The notes under the pieces: generated by a model
Database searches by the model: none
Told to the model about the DNA's origin: nothing
The model's input: the letters and a program-made list of their open reading frames with translations, nothing else
Translations under genes and position numbers: made by a program
Assembly (NCBI GenBank): GCA_963169565.1
Contig: CAUJDI010000020.1
Location: 17,784 to 81,783, forward strand
DNA: 64,000 bases
Source of the DNA: Bacillota bacterium
GTDB lineage: Bacteria; Bacillota; Clostridia; Christensenellales; Aristaeellaceae
Direction: 5' to 3'
Shown: positions 42,779 to 51,803 of the stretch, piece after piece
Position numbering within the stretch: the stretch's first letter is position 1
Layout of the letters: every line of letters begins with the position of its first letter

Positions 42779-44545
42779 TCAGTTTCCTCCCCGGTTGATC
42801 AGGGCGCTGGCCTGCCGGGCAAGCTCCGCCTCGATTTCGTCAAAGTATCCCAGCGAATCCTCCGGAATGTACTTCGCGCGGCCGATGCGTTCGCGCACCG
42901 GCATATTGATGACGTCCGACAGGTTGACCCCGGCGTCCAGCGCCATCTGCGCCTTCACACCGTATTCCAGGATCAGGCGGAGCATCAGGAATTGCTTTTT
43001 CAGGGAAGTATAGGTGTCGACCTCGTCAAAGGCGTTCTGATGCAGGTAGTCTTCCCGGATGGACCGGGCTGTCTCCATGGTCAGCCTGTCTTTCCAGCCC
43101 AGCGCATCGGTGCCGACCAGGCGGACGATCTCCTCCAGCTTACTTTCCTCCTGAAGGATGCGCATGGCGTTGCCGCGCAGCTCATTCCATTCAGGGGATA
43201 CGTTGTCGATGAACCATTCGTTCAGGCTGTCGGTATAGAGCGAGTAGGACAGGAGCCAGTCGATCGCCGGGAAATGGCGCTTGTAGGCCAGCTGAGCGCT
43301 CAGGCCCCAGAATACCTTCACTATGCGCAGCGTCGCCTGGGAGACCGGCTCTGAAATATCGCCGCCGGGGGGCGAAACGGCGCCGATCGCGGTGATCGCG
43401 CCGATGCGGCGGTCGCCGCCCAGGCAGCGCACCATCCCCGCGCGCTCATAAAACTCAGCGATCCTGCTGCCAAGGTAGGCGGGGTAGCCTTCCTCACCAG
43501 GCATCTCCTCCAGCCTTCCGCTCATCTCCCTGAGCGCTTCCGCCCAACGGCTGGTGGAATCGGCCATGATGGCGACCCGGTAGCCCATGTCACGGAAATA
43601 CTCGGCGATGGTGATGCCGGTATAGATGGACGCTTCCCGCGCGGCGACAGGCATGTCCGACGTGTTGGCGATCAGCACGGTGCGTTTCATCAGCGTCTCT
43701 CCCGTGCGGGGATCGTGCAGCTCCGGGAACTCCTTGAGCACGTCGGTCATCTCGTTGCCGCGCTCGCCGCAGCCGACGTAGACGATGATGTCCGCCTCCG
43801 CCCACTTGGCCAGCTGATGCTGAACGACGGTCTTGCCGGAGCCGAATGGTCCGGGGATGGCCGCGACCCCGCCTGACGCGATGGGGAACAGCGTATCGAT
43901 GACCCGCTGACCGGTGACCATGGGCGAAGACGGGGAGAGCTTTTCGGCGTATGGCCGACCGCGGCGGACAGGCCAGCGCTGCATCATGCTGACCTCGTGC
44001 TGCTTCCCGTCATCGCCCTGGATGACGCAAACGGGATCCGTGACCCTGGCTTTACCGGTGTGGATGGATTTGATGACGCCGGATATGCCCTCCGGCACCA
44101 TGATGCGATGCTCGATCACCGGGCTCTCCTGCACGGCGCCCAGGACGTCCCCATGAGCGACCTTGTCGCCAGGCATCTTCCGAGGGACGAAATCCCACTT
44201 CTTCTCACGGTCCAGCGCGGGCACCTCGATGCCCCGGGTGATGCGGTCTCCGGCCTGCCCGCGGATGACCTGGAGCGGCCGCTGGATGCCGTCAAAAATG
44301 GAAGCGATCAGCCCCGGCCCCAGCTCCAGCGAAAGCGGCGCGCCGGTGGACTCGACAGGCTCGCCCGGGCCCAGCCCGCTGGTCTCCTCATAGACCTGGA
44401 TGGACGCGCGGTCGCCGCGCAGCTCCAATATTTCGCCGATGAGGCGGCTCCGGCTCACGCGGACCACGTCAAACATCCGCGCGGAGGACATCCCTTCCGC
44501 TACGATCAGGGAACCGGCAACCTTGATGATCTTGCCCTGGGCCAT
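42779..44545 (-). CDS. ntpA: V-type ATP synthase catalytic subunit A
   Basis: A 588-residue catalytic subunit with Walker A GPFGSGKT, the non-homologous insert region, the catalytic GERGNE motif and the [13 protein letters not shown] segment. Length and order are typical. It hydrolyses or synthesises ATP at the A/B interfaces, coupled to ion flow through the K ring. It lies between subunits F and B. Confidence 0.97.
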   Translation of the reverse strand: MAQGKIIKVAGSLIVAEGMSSARMFDVVRVSRSRLIGEILELRGDRASIQVYEETSGLGPGEPVESTGAPLSLELGPGLIASIFDGIQRPLQVIRGQAGDRITRGIEVPALDREKKWDFVPRKMPGDKVAHGDVLGAVQESPVIEHRIMVPEGISGVIKSIHTGKARVTDPVCVIQGDDGKQHEVSMMQRWPVRRGRPYAEKLSPSSPMVTGQRVIDTLFPIASGGVAAIPGPFGSGKTVVQHQLAKWAEADIIVYVGCGERGNEMTDVLKEFPELHDPRTGETLMKRTVLIANTSDMPVAAREASIYTGITIAEYFRDMGYRVAIMADSTSRWAEALREMSGRLEEMPGEEGYPAYLGSRIAEFYERAGMVRCLGGDRRIGAITAIGAVSPPGGDISEPVSQATLRIVKVFWGLSAQLAYKRHFPAIDWLLSYSLYTDSLNEWFIDNVSPEWNELRGNAMRILQEESKLEEIVRLVGTDALGWKDRLTMETARSIREDYLHQNAFDEVDTYTSLKKQFLMLRLILEYGVKAQMALDAGVNLSDVINMPVRERIGRAKYIPEDSLGYFDEIEAELARQASALINRGGN

Positions 44546-44550
44546 GAGAA

Positions 44551-44880
44551 TTACCCCTCGTTTCCTTCTTGATTGACCAGAATGTCCGCGCCGATGGCCT
44601 TGATGACGCTCTCCTTCACGCGCTGTGCGCCGTATCCGTCGCTTCCCCTGATGCCAGGGATCGGAATGACCGCCATGCCGGACATCTGATCGTACTTCTG
44701 CATGGCTTCAGGAACCAGACGCGCCGCTGCCTCGGTGATAAAAACGACCGGGACCCCGTCCTGATATAGCCGGTGCAGGCCGGCAGTGATCTGATCAGCG
44801 GTGATCGCGGGTACCGCGGAAGCGCCGATGGCTCTGAAGATGAGGATGGCGTCCTCCTCACCGATCGCGCCGATCCGCAT
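44551..44880 (-). CDS. ntpF: V-type ATP synthase subunit F
   Basis: A 109-residue small shaft subunit (called NtpG in Enterococcus nomenclature). The start at 44880 gives the usual [16 protein letters not shown]-terminus and has AGGT upstream; a Met five codons earlier overlaps the ntpC stop and is an alternative. [11 protein letters not shown] and [12 protein letters not shown] match the family. It binds subunit D at the base of the head. Confidence 0.92.
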   Translation of the reverse strand: MRIGAIGEEDAILIFRAIGASAVPAITADQITAGLHRLYQDGVPVVFITEAAARLVPEAMQKYDQMSGMAVIPIPGIRGSDGYGAQRVKESVIKAIGADILVNQEGNEG

Positions 44881-44884
44881 CGGT

Positions 44885-45865
44885 TTACCTGCCATACGCT
44901 TCACGCAGCCTTTCGCGGATGATTTCCTGCGGGAATCCGTTGAGTTTGCCCGCGAGGATCAGGCGGACAGCCGCGGCCTCCCGCTCATGCGCCAGCAGCC
45001 AGCCGATGAGCGCCTCGACCGCAAAGGGTTCGTTCCTGAACGGCCTGAAGAGCCCGAGCAGACAGTCGTCCATCGCCTTCTCCAGCGCAGGGATGGCTTT
45101 GGGGTTCTGCAGCGCCTTGCGAAGCGCGGACTGGACCGCCCTGCCATATCTATCCAGGCAGCGGGACAGCAATTCCGGCCGCTGGATCAGCTTCTTCCAT
45201 TCCGCGGGGCTGACAGAGCCGCCCGGCAGCAGGAGATCCGGAAAACTGAGGCTGAGATCCTTGATATCCTTCATGCGAAGGTAGGACACAGCGTTCTGAA
45301 GGTCAGCCCTGCCGCTGAAGTATTGTTTTGAAGCTTTGGACCGGGTCTGCCGCAGCTTCCGCGCGATGAGCGCATAAAGCGCCTGATCGATGCGGACGTC
45401 GATTTCCATCGGGTCAACCTTTGATACGATGCGTCTCTCCAGCGCTTCCATCGCCTGGCGGAGCTCGTCAGGGAGCTTTGTATAGACCCGTTCCGTGACC
45501 GCGTGCCTAAGCACCTCCAGGGGGAGGGTGCCGCAGTCGGAAAGGGTTTCCGGATTGGTATTCAGGATCCTCGTTTTCAGCAGCGTTTTCAGGTTCCGCG
45601 CGTCATGCCGAAGCAGGAAAGCGTCGGTAAGCGCAGGATCCGGGGAGATCTCGCGGATGAACGCGCAGGCTTTCTCCAGCATCTGTACGCTGAGCCGCTG
45701 GACGTCCCCCTCTTTTGCGCCGGGCCATCCAATCTCCTCCAGTATGCCGAGCGCTTCGTCATACCCGGGCGAAGCCAGGAGCCGATCCAGCTGTGCCGCG
45801 CCCAGCGGCCTGCGGGCGGCGGCACGGATCCGTCCGACGGCATAGGCAATGCTTCCCTGCGGCAT
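44885..45865 (-). CDS. ntpC: V-type ATP synthase subunit C
   Basis: A 326-residue helical subunit linking the central shaft to the membrane K ring (V/A-type subunit C, d-like). The start at 45865 (MPQGSIAYAVGRIRA) gives the family N-terminus and has GAGGT upstream; a longer frame into ntpE is a shadow. HDARNLKTLLK is the most recognisable segment. It lies in the canonical E-C-F order. Confidence 0.92.
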   Translation of the reverse strand: MPQGSIAYAVGRIRAAARRPLGAAQLDRLLASPGYDEALGILEEIGWPGAKEGDVQRLSVQMLEKACAFIREISPDPALTDAFLLRHDARNLKTLLKTRILNTNPETLSDCGTLPLEVLRHAVTERVYTKLPDELRQAMEALERRIVSKVDPMEIDVRIDQALYALIARKLRQTRSKASKQYFSGRADLQNAVSYLRMKDIKDLSLSFPDLLLPGGSVSPAEWKKLIQRPELLSRCLDRYGRAVQSALRKALQNPKAIPALEKAMDDCLLGLFRPFRNEPFAVEALIGWLLAHEREAAAVRLILAGKLNGFPQEIIRERLREAYGR

Positions 45866-45875
45866 GTTCAATACC

Positions 45876-46490
45876 TCATTCCGCTCTGTCAGGGAACAGG
45901 ATCGCGGCGGTACCAAGCTCCAGCGCTTCCTTCTTCCCCTCAAGCATCGCTTCAAATGTGCAGTGCGTTTCGCTGTTCATACGCCGAAGCACGACGCCGC
46001 ATACGTCAGGCGCCGTCTCTCCGCTGTCGCTCAGCGCGCCTTCCTTCCCCGCTTTCACCAGGCGTTCGTTGGCTTTGCGGATGAACTCCTGCGAATAAAA
46101 CCCGCGGTTGATCCCGCCCGGGATCAGCTGCTCGTCCCCGACTGCGTTCTGCAGCAACATTTCAAGGATCTGCGCTTCCACTTCCCCGTCGGAGAGCTGA
46201 TGCAGCGCCGAGAGCGCCTGCGCAAACGCTTCGTCTATCAAGGCCCGTTTCGCCGCCAGGAGATCCTTGCGCTCATCCAGGAGGGCAAGCCTTTGCATCC
46301 GCTCGGCCATCCGGCTCCCGTCCAGGGCTGCTTTCTGCGCCGTTTCGTCCTCAAGATGGGCGACGCGGAGGGCTGATTGCTCACGGATGGTCATCGCGCG
46401 GTCCTGCGCTTCTTCCAAAAGCTTTCTGGCCGTCTCCTCCGCCTCTTTGCGGATAAGGTCCAGGATCGGCTGTGTGTTGATGCTGTCCAT
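45876..46490 (-). CDS. ntpE: V-type ATP synthase subunit E
   Basis: A 204-residue peripheral-stalk subunit. The N-terminal half is a charged coiled coil (IRKEAEETARKLLEEAQDRA), the C-terminal half a globular domain that contacts the head. It pairs with the G/H subunit encoded at the start of the operon. It lies two bases after ntpK. Confidence 0.9.
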   Translation of the reverse strand: MDSINTQPILDLIRKEAEETARKLLEEAQDRAMTIREQSALRVAHLEDETAQKAALDGSRMAERMQRLALLDERKDLLAAKRALIDEAFAQALSALHQLSDGEVEAQILEMLLQNAVGDEQLIPGGINRGFYSQEFIRKANERLVKAGKEGALSDSGETAPDVCGVVLRRMNSETHCTFEAMLEGKKEALELGTAAILFPDRAE

Positions 46491-46492
46491 CT

Positions 46493-46972
46493 TTACAGCC
46501 TGATGGCGTTGACCATCAGGAAGGAGGCCAGCAGCGCCAGCACGGCATAGGTTTCGACCATGACGGTCATCGTGATGGCTTTTCCGGACATCTCCGGATG
46601 CTGTCCGACCATGAGCATTCCGGCGGAGGCGACTTTGGCCTGGTAAATGGCAGACAGACAGCCGACCACGGCAACAGGGATCACAGCCGCCAGGAAAGCG
46701 AAGCCCTGCATGAGTTCGACCGCCTTGATGCTGCCGGTCAGCGCCCCTGTGTTGACCAGGATGATCACCGCGATCAGGAAGCCGTAGATGCCCTGCGTGC
46801 CAGGCAGGATCTGAAGAACCATCAGTTTGGAGTTGACCTCGGGGTTTTCCGTGGAGACGCCGGCGGAGGTCTGGCCGGCAAGGCCGACGCCCTTGGCGGA
46901 GCCAAGGCCTGCGACGGTGACCGACAAAGCGGCCGCAGCGAAAGCAAGAACCTGACCGATGCTGAGATTCAT
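46493..46972 (-). CDS. ntpK: V-type ATP synthase rotor subunit K (Na+-type)
   Basis: A 159-residue proteolipid with four transmembrane helices, an internal duplication of the c-subunit hairpin. The Na+ ligands known from Enterococcus hirae NtpK are all in place: Leu56, Thr59 and Gln60 in LPGTQG, Gln111 in YQAKVASAG, and Glu140 in VMVETYAVL. The first hairpin lacks the carboxylate, as in E. hirae. A ring of these subunits would translocate Na+ rather than protons. It lies between ntpI and ntpE. Confidence 0.95.
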   Translation of the reverse strand: MNLSIGQVLAFAAAALSVTVAGLGSAKGVGLAGQTSAGVSTENPEVNSKLMVLQILPGTQGIYGFLIAVIILVNTGALTGSIKAVELMQGFAFLAAVIPVAVVGCLSAIYQAKVASAGMLMVGQHPEMSGKAITMTVMVETYAVLALLASFLMVNAIRL

Positions 46973-47026
46973 GAAAATACTCCTCCTAAATAGATAGTAA
47001 AGACGGATCTATGCGGACCGGGGCAA

Positions 47027-48928
47027 TCAATGGGTATCGTTCAAGCGCACATACCGGGGCGCGAAACGCAGGGGCGTGAAAGGTTTCCCTCCCTCCTGGT
47101 AAAACTTGCCGAAGAACTCGATGTACTGAAGCCTGCACGCGTGCACGTACGCGCCGAGGATGTTGATGGCGGCGTTGAACAGGTGCGCCCCGACGAAAAT
47201 GACGGCACCGATCACGATGCCTATGATTCCTCCTGACATCACCATGCCCACCAGCTGGTTGATCACCATGCCGATGACGCCCGTGGCCAGACCCATGCCG
47301 AACAGGCGCATATAGCTCAGCAGATCAGAAATCCAGCTGGTGACGCCATACAGCGCGCCCAGGCCGGACAGAAGACGCTTCAAGGGATTTTTGGACTTGT
47401 TTCTGCCGGCGGTCAGCAGGATGATCCCGGCGCCGGCTATCGCCATCCATTTTCCCGCTTCCGCCGTCTGAGGCAGCGCAAGCAGGCCGAGGCCGATGAC
47501 CAGAAGCATCCAGCTGACCTGGTCAAACAGCGCGTCAAGGGGCTTCCCGGTCCTGATGTTCTGAACAATGCCCAGGATCAGGCCGGAAAACAGATGCAGG
47601 GCGCCCACGCCGATGCACAGGGCCATCACGGGCAGGGAGTCGTTGACGGGATCAAAGACGGTGGGCCAGGGGGCGAATCCGAACCAGGTATTGTACAGTG
47701 CGCCCCAGACGACCGTCATGACGCCTCCGCCGGCCAGGATCCAGAAGAGTTTCCGCGCGCCCTTGGAAGGCTTCATGATCCTGACAAGGATGGGGATCAG
47801 GATGGCCATCATCAGCCCGTATCCGGCGTCTGAAACCATCATGCCGAAGAAACAGGCAAAAAACGGCATCATCACGGCAGTCGGGTCGACAGCGCCGGGC
47901 GCAGGCAGCGCGAAGCCGGTGACGACAGACTCATACGGGCTGACCAAAGCCGGGTTGTCAAGCAGCACGGGGGGCTCCTCCCCCTCCTTAGGAAGGGACA
48001 GCGCCACCTGGGCGTCGGGGAACTCCTCCCTGATTTTTGCCGACATGGCCTCTGCCGCGCGGGCAGGCACCCAGCCGGCCATCAGGCTTGCGGAAGCGGT
48101 ATGCGCCATTTTGGAGCGGGCATCAGCCCGTGCTTTGCCGGCGCTTAAAGCCTCAAAAGCGAGCCGAAGCTGCGGCAGGTGAGCGGCAGCCAGCTCCATC
48201 TCCCTGACGATCTCATTCTTCTTTTCCTCAATCCCGTCAAGCGCCTCATTCACCCGCATGAGCTGCGTCCGCGCGGTCTCTTCACCCGTGCCCGGCACAA
48301 CCTGCTGATACCCGATCTCCTTGAGCGCCTGATGAAACGCATCCGCCTGCGAGGCATGCGAGATGGCCAGGAAACTGACGGACTCACGGATGCTGCCGAA
48401 CCGGCGGATCACAACCGGTCGATCCGCCCAATCCTCCGCCAGCTGCAGGATCCCGCGGCCTGGAGCCGTCCCGACATAAACACGGCAGGCTGCCGTGTCC
48501 TTCAGCATATTGAACGGGATATCCATTTCCAGCCAGGGAGACAGCTGCTCCTGCTGCAGGCGCAGCCGGGCCTCCTCCCCGCGCAGGTCCCCGTTTTGGC
48601 GTTCAAGCCCTTCGACCTGGCTGACCAGCTCCATCGCTTTGAGGTGGTCTTCCCGCGCAAGGATCTCCTGCTCCACCCCGGGGAGAGGGGTAAACATGGA
48701 TCTCTTTTCCTTGTCGTAGCGCGAAAGCCTGTTGATGGCCCAGTGCAGCTGATTCTGCTGCTCCTCAAGGGTCCCTGCCTGCTGGCTTTCCCAAGGCGGC
48801 AGCTCTGTTTCCGTCCGTTCCACTTCCGACAGCTGAACACAGCCGAAACGCTGGAGCGCTTTGAGCAGGCGCGCATGCTCCCGGCGAGGGATCAGCACGC
48901 TGATGCGCCTCATTTCAGCGACGGCCAT
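47027..48928 (-). CDS. ntpI: V-type ATP synthase subunit I
   Basis: A 633-residue membrane stator subunit. The N-terminal half is cytoplasmic with coiled coils; the C-terminal half has about seven to eight transmembrane helices, including the conserved FFGMMVSDAGYGLMM and the SDLLSYMRLFGMGLATG segment with the functional Arg that meets the rotor Glu. The start (MAVAEMRRISVLIPRRE) has GAGGT upstream and overlaps the end of the stalk gene by about 14 bases; Met15 is an alternative start. Confidence 0.94.
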   Translation of the reverse strand: MAVAEMRRISVLIPRREHARLLKALQRFGCVQLSEVERTETELPPWESQQAGTLEEQQNQLHWAINRLSRYDKEKRSMFTPLPGVEQEILAREDHLKAMELVSQVEGLERQNGDLRGEEARLRLQQEQLSPWLEMDIPFNMLKDTAACRVYVGTAPGRGILQLAEDWADRPVVIRRFGSIRESVSFLAISHASQADAFHQALKEIGYQQVVPGTGEETARTQLMRVNEALDGIEEKKNEIVREMELAAAHLPQLRLAFEALSAGKARADARSKMAHTASASLMAGWVPARAAEAMSAKIREEFPDAQVALSLPKEGEEPPVLLDNPALVSPYESVVTGFALPAPGAVDPTAVMMPFFACFFGMMVSDAGYGLMMAILIPILVRIMKPSKGARKLFWILAGGGVMTVVWGALYNTWFGFAPWPTVFDPVNDSLPVMALCIGVGALHLFSGLILGIVQNIRTGKPLDALFDQVSWMLLVIGLGLLALPQTAEAGKWMAIAGAGIILLTAGRNKSKNPLKRLLSGLGALYGVTSWISDLLSYMRLFGMGLATGVIGMVINQLVGMVMSGGIIGIVIGAVIFVGAHLFNAAINILGAYVHACRLQYIEFFGKFYQEGGKPFTPLRFAPRYVRLNDTH

Positions 48929-49235
48929 CGAGTACCTCGTCCAGAATATAGTCAACCGCTTTTTTCAGGTTTCCGGAAGCGGACTTGATATAACCTTGGA
49001 TATTCTTCTGATTTCTCAGTCTCTGTTCCGCCAGATCCCTCTCCGTCTGAACGCGTTTCTCTTCCATCAGTTTCTGGTACAGCGCACGGTTGTCGACAGC
49101 TGCCTTCCGCTCCTTCTCCAGAACCGACGATTCGGCGTTTTTCACAATGTCATTTGCATCCTGCTGCGCTTCCTGCAAAGCCGATGCGGCCCGCTGCTCT
49201 TCGTTCAGGATGGTCTGGAGGATATCAAGGCTCAT
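48915..49235 (-). CDS. V-type ATP synthase peripheral-stalk subunit G/H
   Basis: A 106-residue protein predicted to be almost entirely coiled coil (EEQRAASALQEAQQDANDIV and onward), charged and without a membrane helix. Its position as the first gene of the operon, upstream of subunit I, is where the stalk subunit (NtpF in Enterococcus, AhaH in archaea) is found. It would pair with subunit E in the peripheral stalk. The identity rests on coiled-coil character and position. Confidence 0.8.
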   Translation of the reverse strand: MSLDILQTILNEEQRAASALQEAQQDANDIVKNAESSVLEKERKAAVDNRALYQKLMEEKRVQTERDLAEQRLRNQKNIQGYIKSASGNLKKAVDYILDEVLDGRR

Positions 49236-49265
49236 ACGTCACACCCCTTGGAATTACTGACGTAC

Positions 49266-49294
49266 AGTGTATCACACCTGCATCTGCCCGGCAA
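49266..49294 (-). promoter_or_regulatory. Candidate promoter of the V-ATPase operon
   Basis: On the minus strand TTGCCG (49289-49294), a 17-base spacer and TACACT (49266-49271) with a TGA extended -10 lie 31 bases upstream of the first stalk gene. Confidence 0.65.
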
Positions 49295-49342
49295 CCGGCC
49301 GCAGCGGGCTGAAGGTGCCGTGCAGCAAACCGGATGAAGTCC

Positions 49343-49371
49343 TTGCGTGTCACGGCGGGTCTTGATATAAT
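49343..49371 (+). promoter_or_regulatory. Promoter of yajC
   Basis: TTGCGT (49343-49348), a 17-base spacer and a consensus TATAAT (49366-49371) with a TGA extended -10 lie 36 bases upstream of the yajC start. Confidence 0.78.
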
Positions 49372-49406
49372 GACGGCGCACTGATGTTTGAAAGGATGGA
49401 ACCCAC

Positions 49407-49802
49407 ATGTTTGACTGGCTCCTGAAGATCTCCTCCGCCCTGGCGGAAACCACCGCCGCGGGCGATACAACTGCAGCGGCGGGCGCCGTGGCTGACCCGG
49501 GAAGCCCTGCATCCCTGATCTCCATGTTCCTGCCGATGATCCTGATCGTTGCCGTGTTTTATTTCCTGATGATCCGCCCGCAGCGCAAAAAGGACAAGAA
49601 AGTCAAGGACATGCTGGCCAATCTCAAGCCCGGCGACCGCATCTGCACCATCGGCGGCATTTACGGCACCATCAAAGGCCTGCGCGAGGACACCGTCATC
49701 CTGAACGTCGGGCGCGATGACACGGAAATTGTTTTCGCCCGCTGGGCCATCCGCAACGTCGAGGCCGTCACAGTGGAAAACGAAGGCGAGCTCCTGGCGT
49801 AA
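49407..49802 (+). CDS. yajC: Preprotein translocase accessory subunit YajC
   Basis: A 131-residue protein with one transmembrane helix (about 40-58, MFLPMILIVAVFYFLMIRPQ) followed by the YajC hallmark RPQRKKDKK and a small cytoplasmic domain with GDRICTIGGIYG. It associates with SecDF in protein export. The N-terminal Ala/Gly/Thr-rich stretch is longer than in most homologues. It is a single-gene unit between a good promoter and a terminator. Confidence 0.94.
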   Translation: MFDWLLKISSALAETTAAGDTTAAAGAVADPGSPASLISMFLPMILIVAVFYFLMIRPQRKKDKKVKDMLANLKPGDRICTIGGIYGTIKGLREDTVILNVGRDDTEIVFARWAIRNVEAVTVENEGELLA

Positions 49803-49824
49803 GCAGGGAGACGCCCGGCATGAA

Positions 49825-49860
49825 CAGCGCCCGCTTTTATTGGGCGCTGTCTTTGTTCTG
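49825..49860 (+). terminator. Intrinsic terminator of yajC
   Basis: ACAGCGCCC (49825-49833) pairs with GGGCGCTGT (49843-49851) over a nine-base loop, followed by CTTTGTTCT. Confidence 0.8.
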
Positions 49861-49968
49861 ACCAATGAGTAAACACAAGGATGGGGCGGGGATATCCATG
49901 GCTCCGATCAGCCGAAACAAAGAGGCGCAGCCGTTTACGGTTGAGTTCAGTATTGTAAGGAGAAGGGG

Positions 49969-51273
49969 ATGAAGAGACAGGACGGGCGGGAAGCCTCCCA
50001 GCTGCGCAGGTATCTGATCGAGCCGGACTACGTGTCCACGGCCCCGGGAAGCTGCCTGATCACAGCCGGAGGGACAAGGGTCATCGTGACCGCATCCGTG
50101 GAGCCGGGCGTCCCGCCTTTCCTCACGGGCAGGAACCAGGGATGGCTCACAGCGGAATACGCGATGCTGCCCGCTTCCACCGGAAGGCGCAAGCCGAGGG
50201 ACGGCATCAAGCGCGATGGCCGTGGTGTTGAGATCAGCCGGCTGATCGGCCGCTCCCTCAGGCAGGCGATCGACCTGAAGCGGCTGGGCGAGCGGACGAT
50301 CACCATCGACTGCGACGTGCTGGAGGCCGACGGCGGGACCCGCACCGCCGCAGTAACAGGCGGGTTCGTCGCACTGTGTCTGGCAGTTGACCGGCTGGTC
50401 AGGGAAGGGAAGCTCAGGGAATCCCCGATCACCAGCCAGATCGCCGCCATCAGCTGCGGCATTGTGGAAGGGCAGGCGCTGCTGGATCTGAACTACCAGG
50501 AGGATGCCGGCTGCGAGGCGGACATGAACTTCGTCATGAACGACAGGCAGGGATTGATCGAGGTTCAGGGCACCGGCGAAGGGTCGCCCTTCCCGACGTC
50601 GGCGCTGCTTGAGATGCTTGCGCTGGCGCAGGGCGGCATCAAACGGCTGATGGACCTCCAGTGCAACGCGCTGGGCGAAAAGGCCTGCGTGATCCGGCAG
50701 CGTCAAACCCTAATACTTGCCACCAACAACATGAACAAGGTCCGGGAGCTTCGGGAGATGCTGGGCGATCGCTTCCTCGTAAAAAGCATGCGGGAAGCGG
50801 GATATGACAAGGAGATCCCGGAGGACGGCGACACCTTCGAACACAACGCGAGGTTCAAAGCGGAAACCCTTCGGGACGCGACAGGATACCTCACACTGGC
50901 GGACGATTCGGGCCTGGAGGTCGCAGCCCTTGGCGGCGCACCGGGGGTCAGGAGCGCGCGTTACGCCGGGGAGCATGGCGATGACGCGGCGAACAACCGC
51001 CTGCTGCTTTCAAACCTTCAGGGAAAAGCGAACCGTGACGCCCGCTTTGTCTGCTGCCTTGCGCTGGCTTCCCCCTTCGCCCCGACAAGGATCTTCACAG
51101 GCGTTTGTGAGGGCATGATCGCGCAAGCGCCGCGAGGCAAGGAAGAATTCGGCTATGATCCGGTGTTCGAGTACGAAAACGGTCTGACCTTTGCCCAGAT
51201 GGCCGCGGATGAAAAGAACAGGATCAGCCATCGCGCAAAGGCGATGACCCAGCTGCTGGAGGCGTTGAAATGA
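49969..51273 (+). CDS. rph-rdgB: Fused ribonuclease PH / RdgB-type XTP-dITP pyrophosphatase
   Basis: A 434-residue bifunctional protein. Residues 1-240 are RNase PH, which trims tRNA 3' ends with phosphate: RNQGWLTAEYAMLP, RKPRDGIKRDGRGVEISRLIGRSLR (span) and DCDVLEADGGTRTAA are intact. Residues 245-434 are the RdgB/HAM1 house-cleaning enzyme that hydrolyses XTP and dITP: LATNNMNKVRELREML, LADDSGLEVAALGGAPGV, FGYDPVFEYENG and KNRISHRAKA. The genes are adjacent in many bacteria, and fusions are known in Firmicutes. A GGAGAAGGGG site precedes the ATG. The end overlaps the next gene as ATGA. Confidence 0.94.
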   Translation: MKRQDGREASQLRRYLIEPDYVSTAPGSCLITAGGTRVIVTASVEPGVPPFLTGRNQGWLTAEYAMLPASTGRRKPRDGIKRDGRGVEISRLIGRSLRQAIDLKRLGERTITIDCDVLEADGGTRTAAVTGGFVALCLAVDRLVREGKLRESPITSQIAAISCGIVEGQALLDLNYQEDAGCEADMNFVMNDRQGLIEVQGTGEGSPFPTSALLEMLALAQGGIKRLMDLQCNALGEKACVIRQRQTLILATNNMNKVRELREMLGDRFLVKSMREAGYDKEIPEDGDTFEHNARFKAETLRDATGYLTLADDSGLEVAALGGAPGVRSARYAGEHGDDAANNRLLLSNLQGKANRDARFVCCLALASPFAPTRIFTGVCEGMIAQAPRGKEEFGYDPVFEYENGLTFAQMAADEKNRISHRAKAMTQLLEALK

Positions 51274-51737
51274 AACTGCTGCTGTTCAGCGATTCGCATG
51301 GGACAGAAAGATTCCTTGAGGCCATGACGGCCCGGGCAATGGATGAAGGCGGGTTCAGCGCCGTCCTGTTCGCCGGGGACGGGCTGAGGGGCCTGTACGG
51401 GCTGGACGGGATCGCTCAGACGTTTATGGTCCGCGGCAACTGCGACCTGCCGGACCCCATGATCCCGCAGGAACTGTCCCTGCCGTTCGGAAAACACAGG
51501 ATCTATCTGTCCCACGGCAACCTGCAAAAGGCGAAGAGAACGCTGGACCTTCTGGCGGCGGCGGCGAACAGGCGAAACGCGGAGATCGCGGTGTACGGCC
51601 ATACCCACGTCCAGCAGGCAGAACTTGTTTCACGTGTCCTTTGCATCAATCCCGGCGCGCTCTGGAACGGCGAGTATGCCGTATTGCACCTTCAGGACAA
51701 TGCCCCGCCCCGGGCGGAGTTCAGGCGCTTGGCCTGA
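51270..51737 (+). CDS. YfcE/MJ0936-type metallophosphodiesterase
   Basis: A 155-residue calcineurin-like phosphoesterase with the five metal-site motifs: FSDSHG, FAGDG, RGNCD, LSHGN and YGHTHV. Related proteins act as phosphodiesterases on small substrates; the natural substrate is unknown. It is translationally coupled to rph-rdgB (ATGA), an arrangement seen in other Firmicutes. No clear terminator follows before the convergent operon at 51804. Confidence 0.9.
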   Translation: MKLLLFSDSHGTERFLEAMTARAMDEGGFSAVLFAGDGLRGLYGLDGIAQTFMVRGNCDLPDPMIPQELSLPFGKHRIYLSHGNLQKAKRTLDLLAAAANRRNAEIAVYGHTHVQQAELVSRVLCINPGALWNGEYAVLHLQDNAPPRAEFRRLA

Positions 51738-51803
51738 GATCGGGCCGCCGCCGGGCCAGCGCGTAAGATCGAATCCTTATTTGCGTCCGCCGGTCAGGCA
51801 GAA

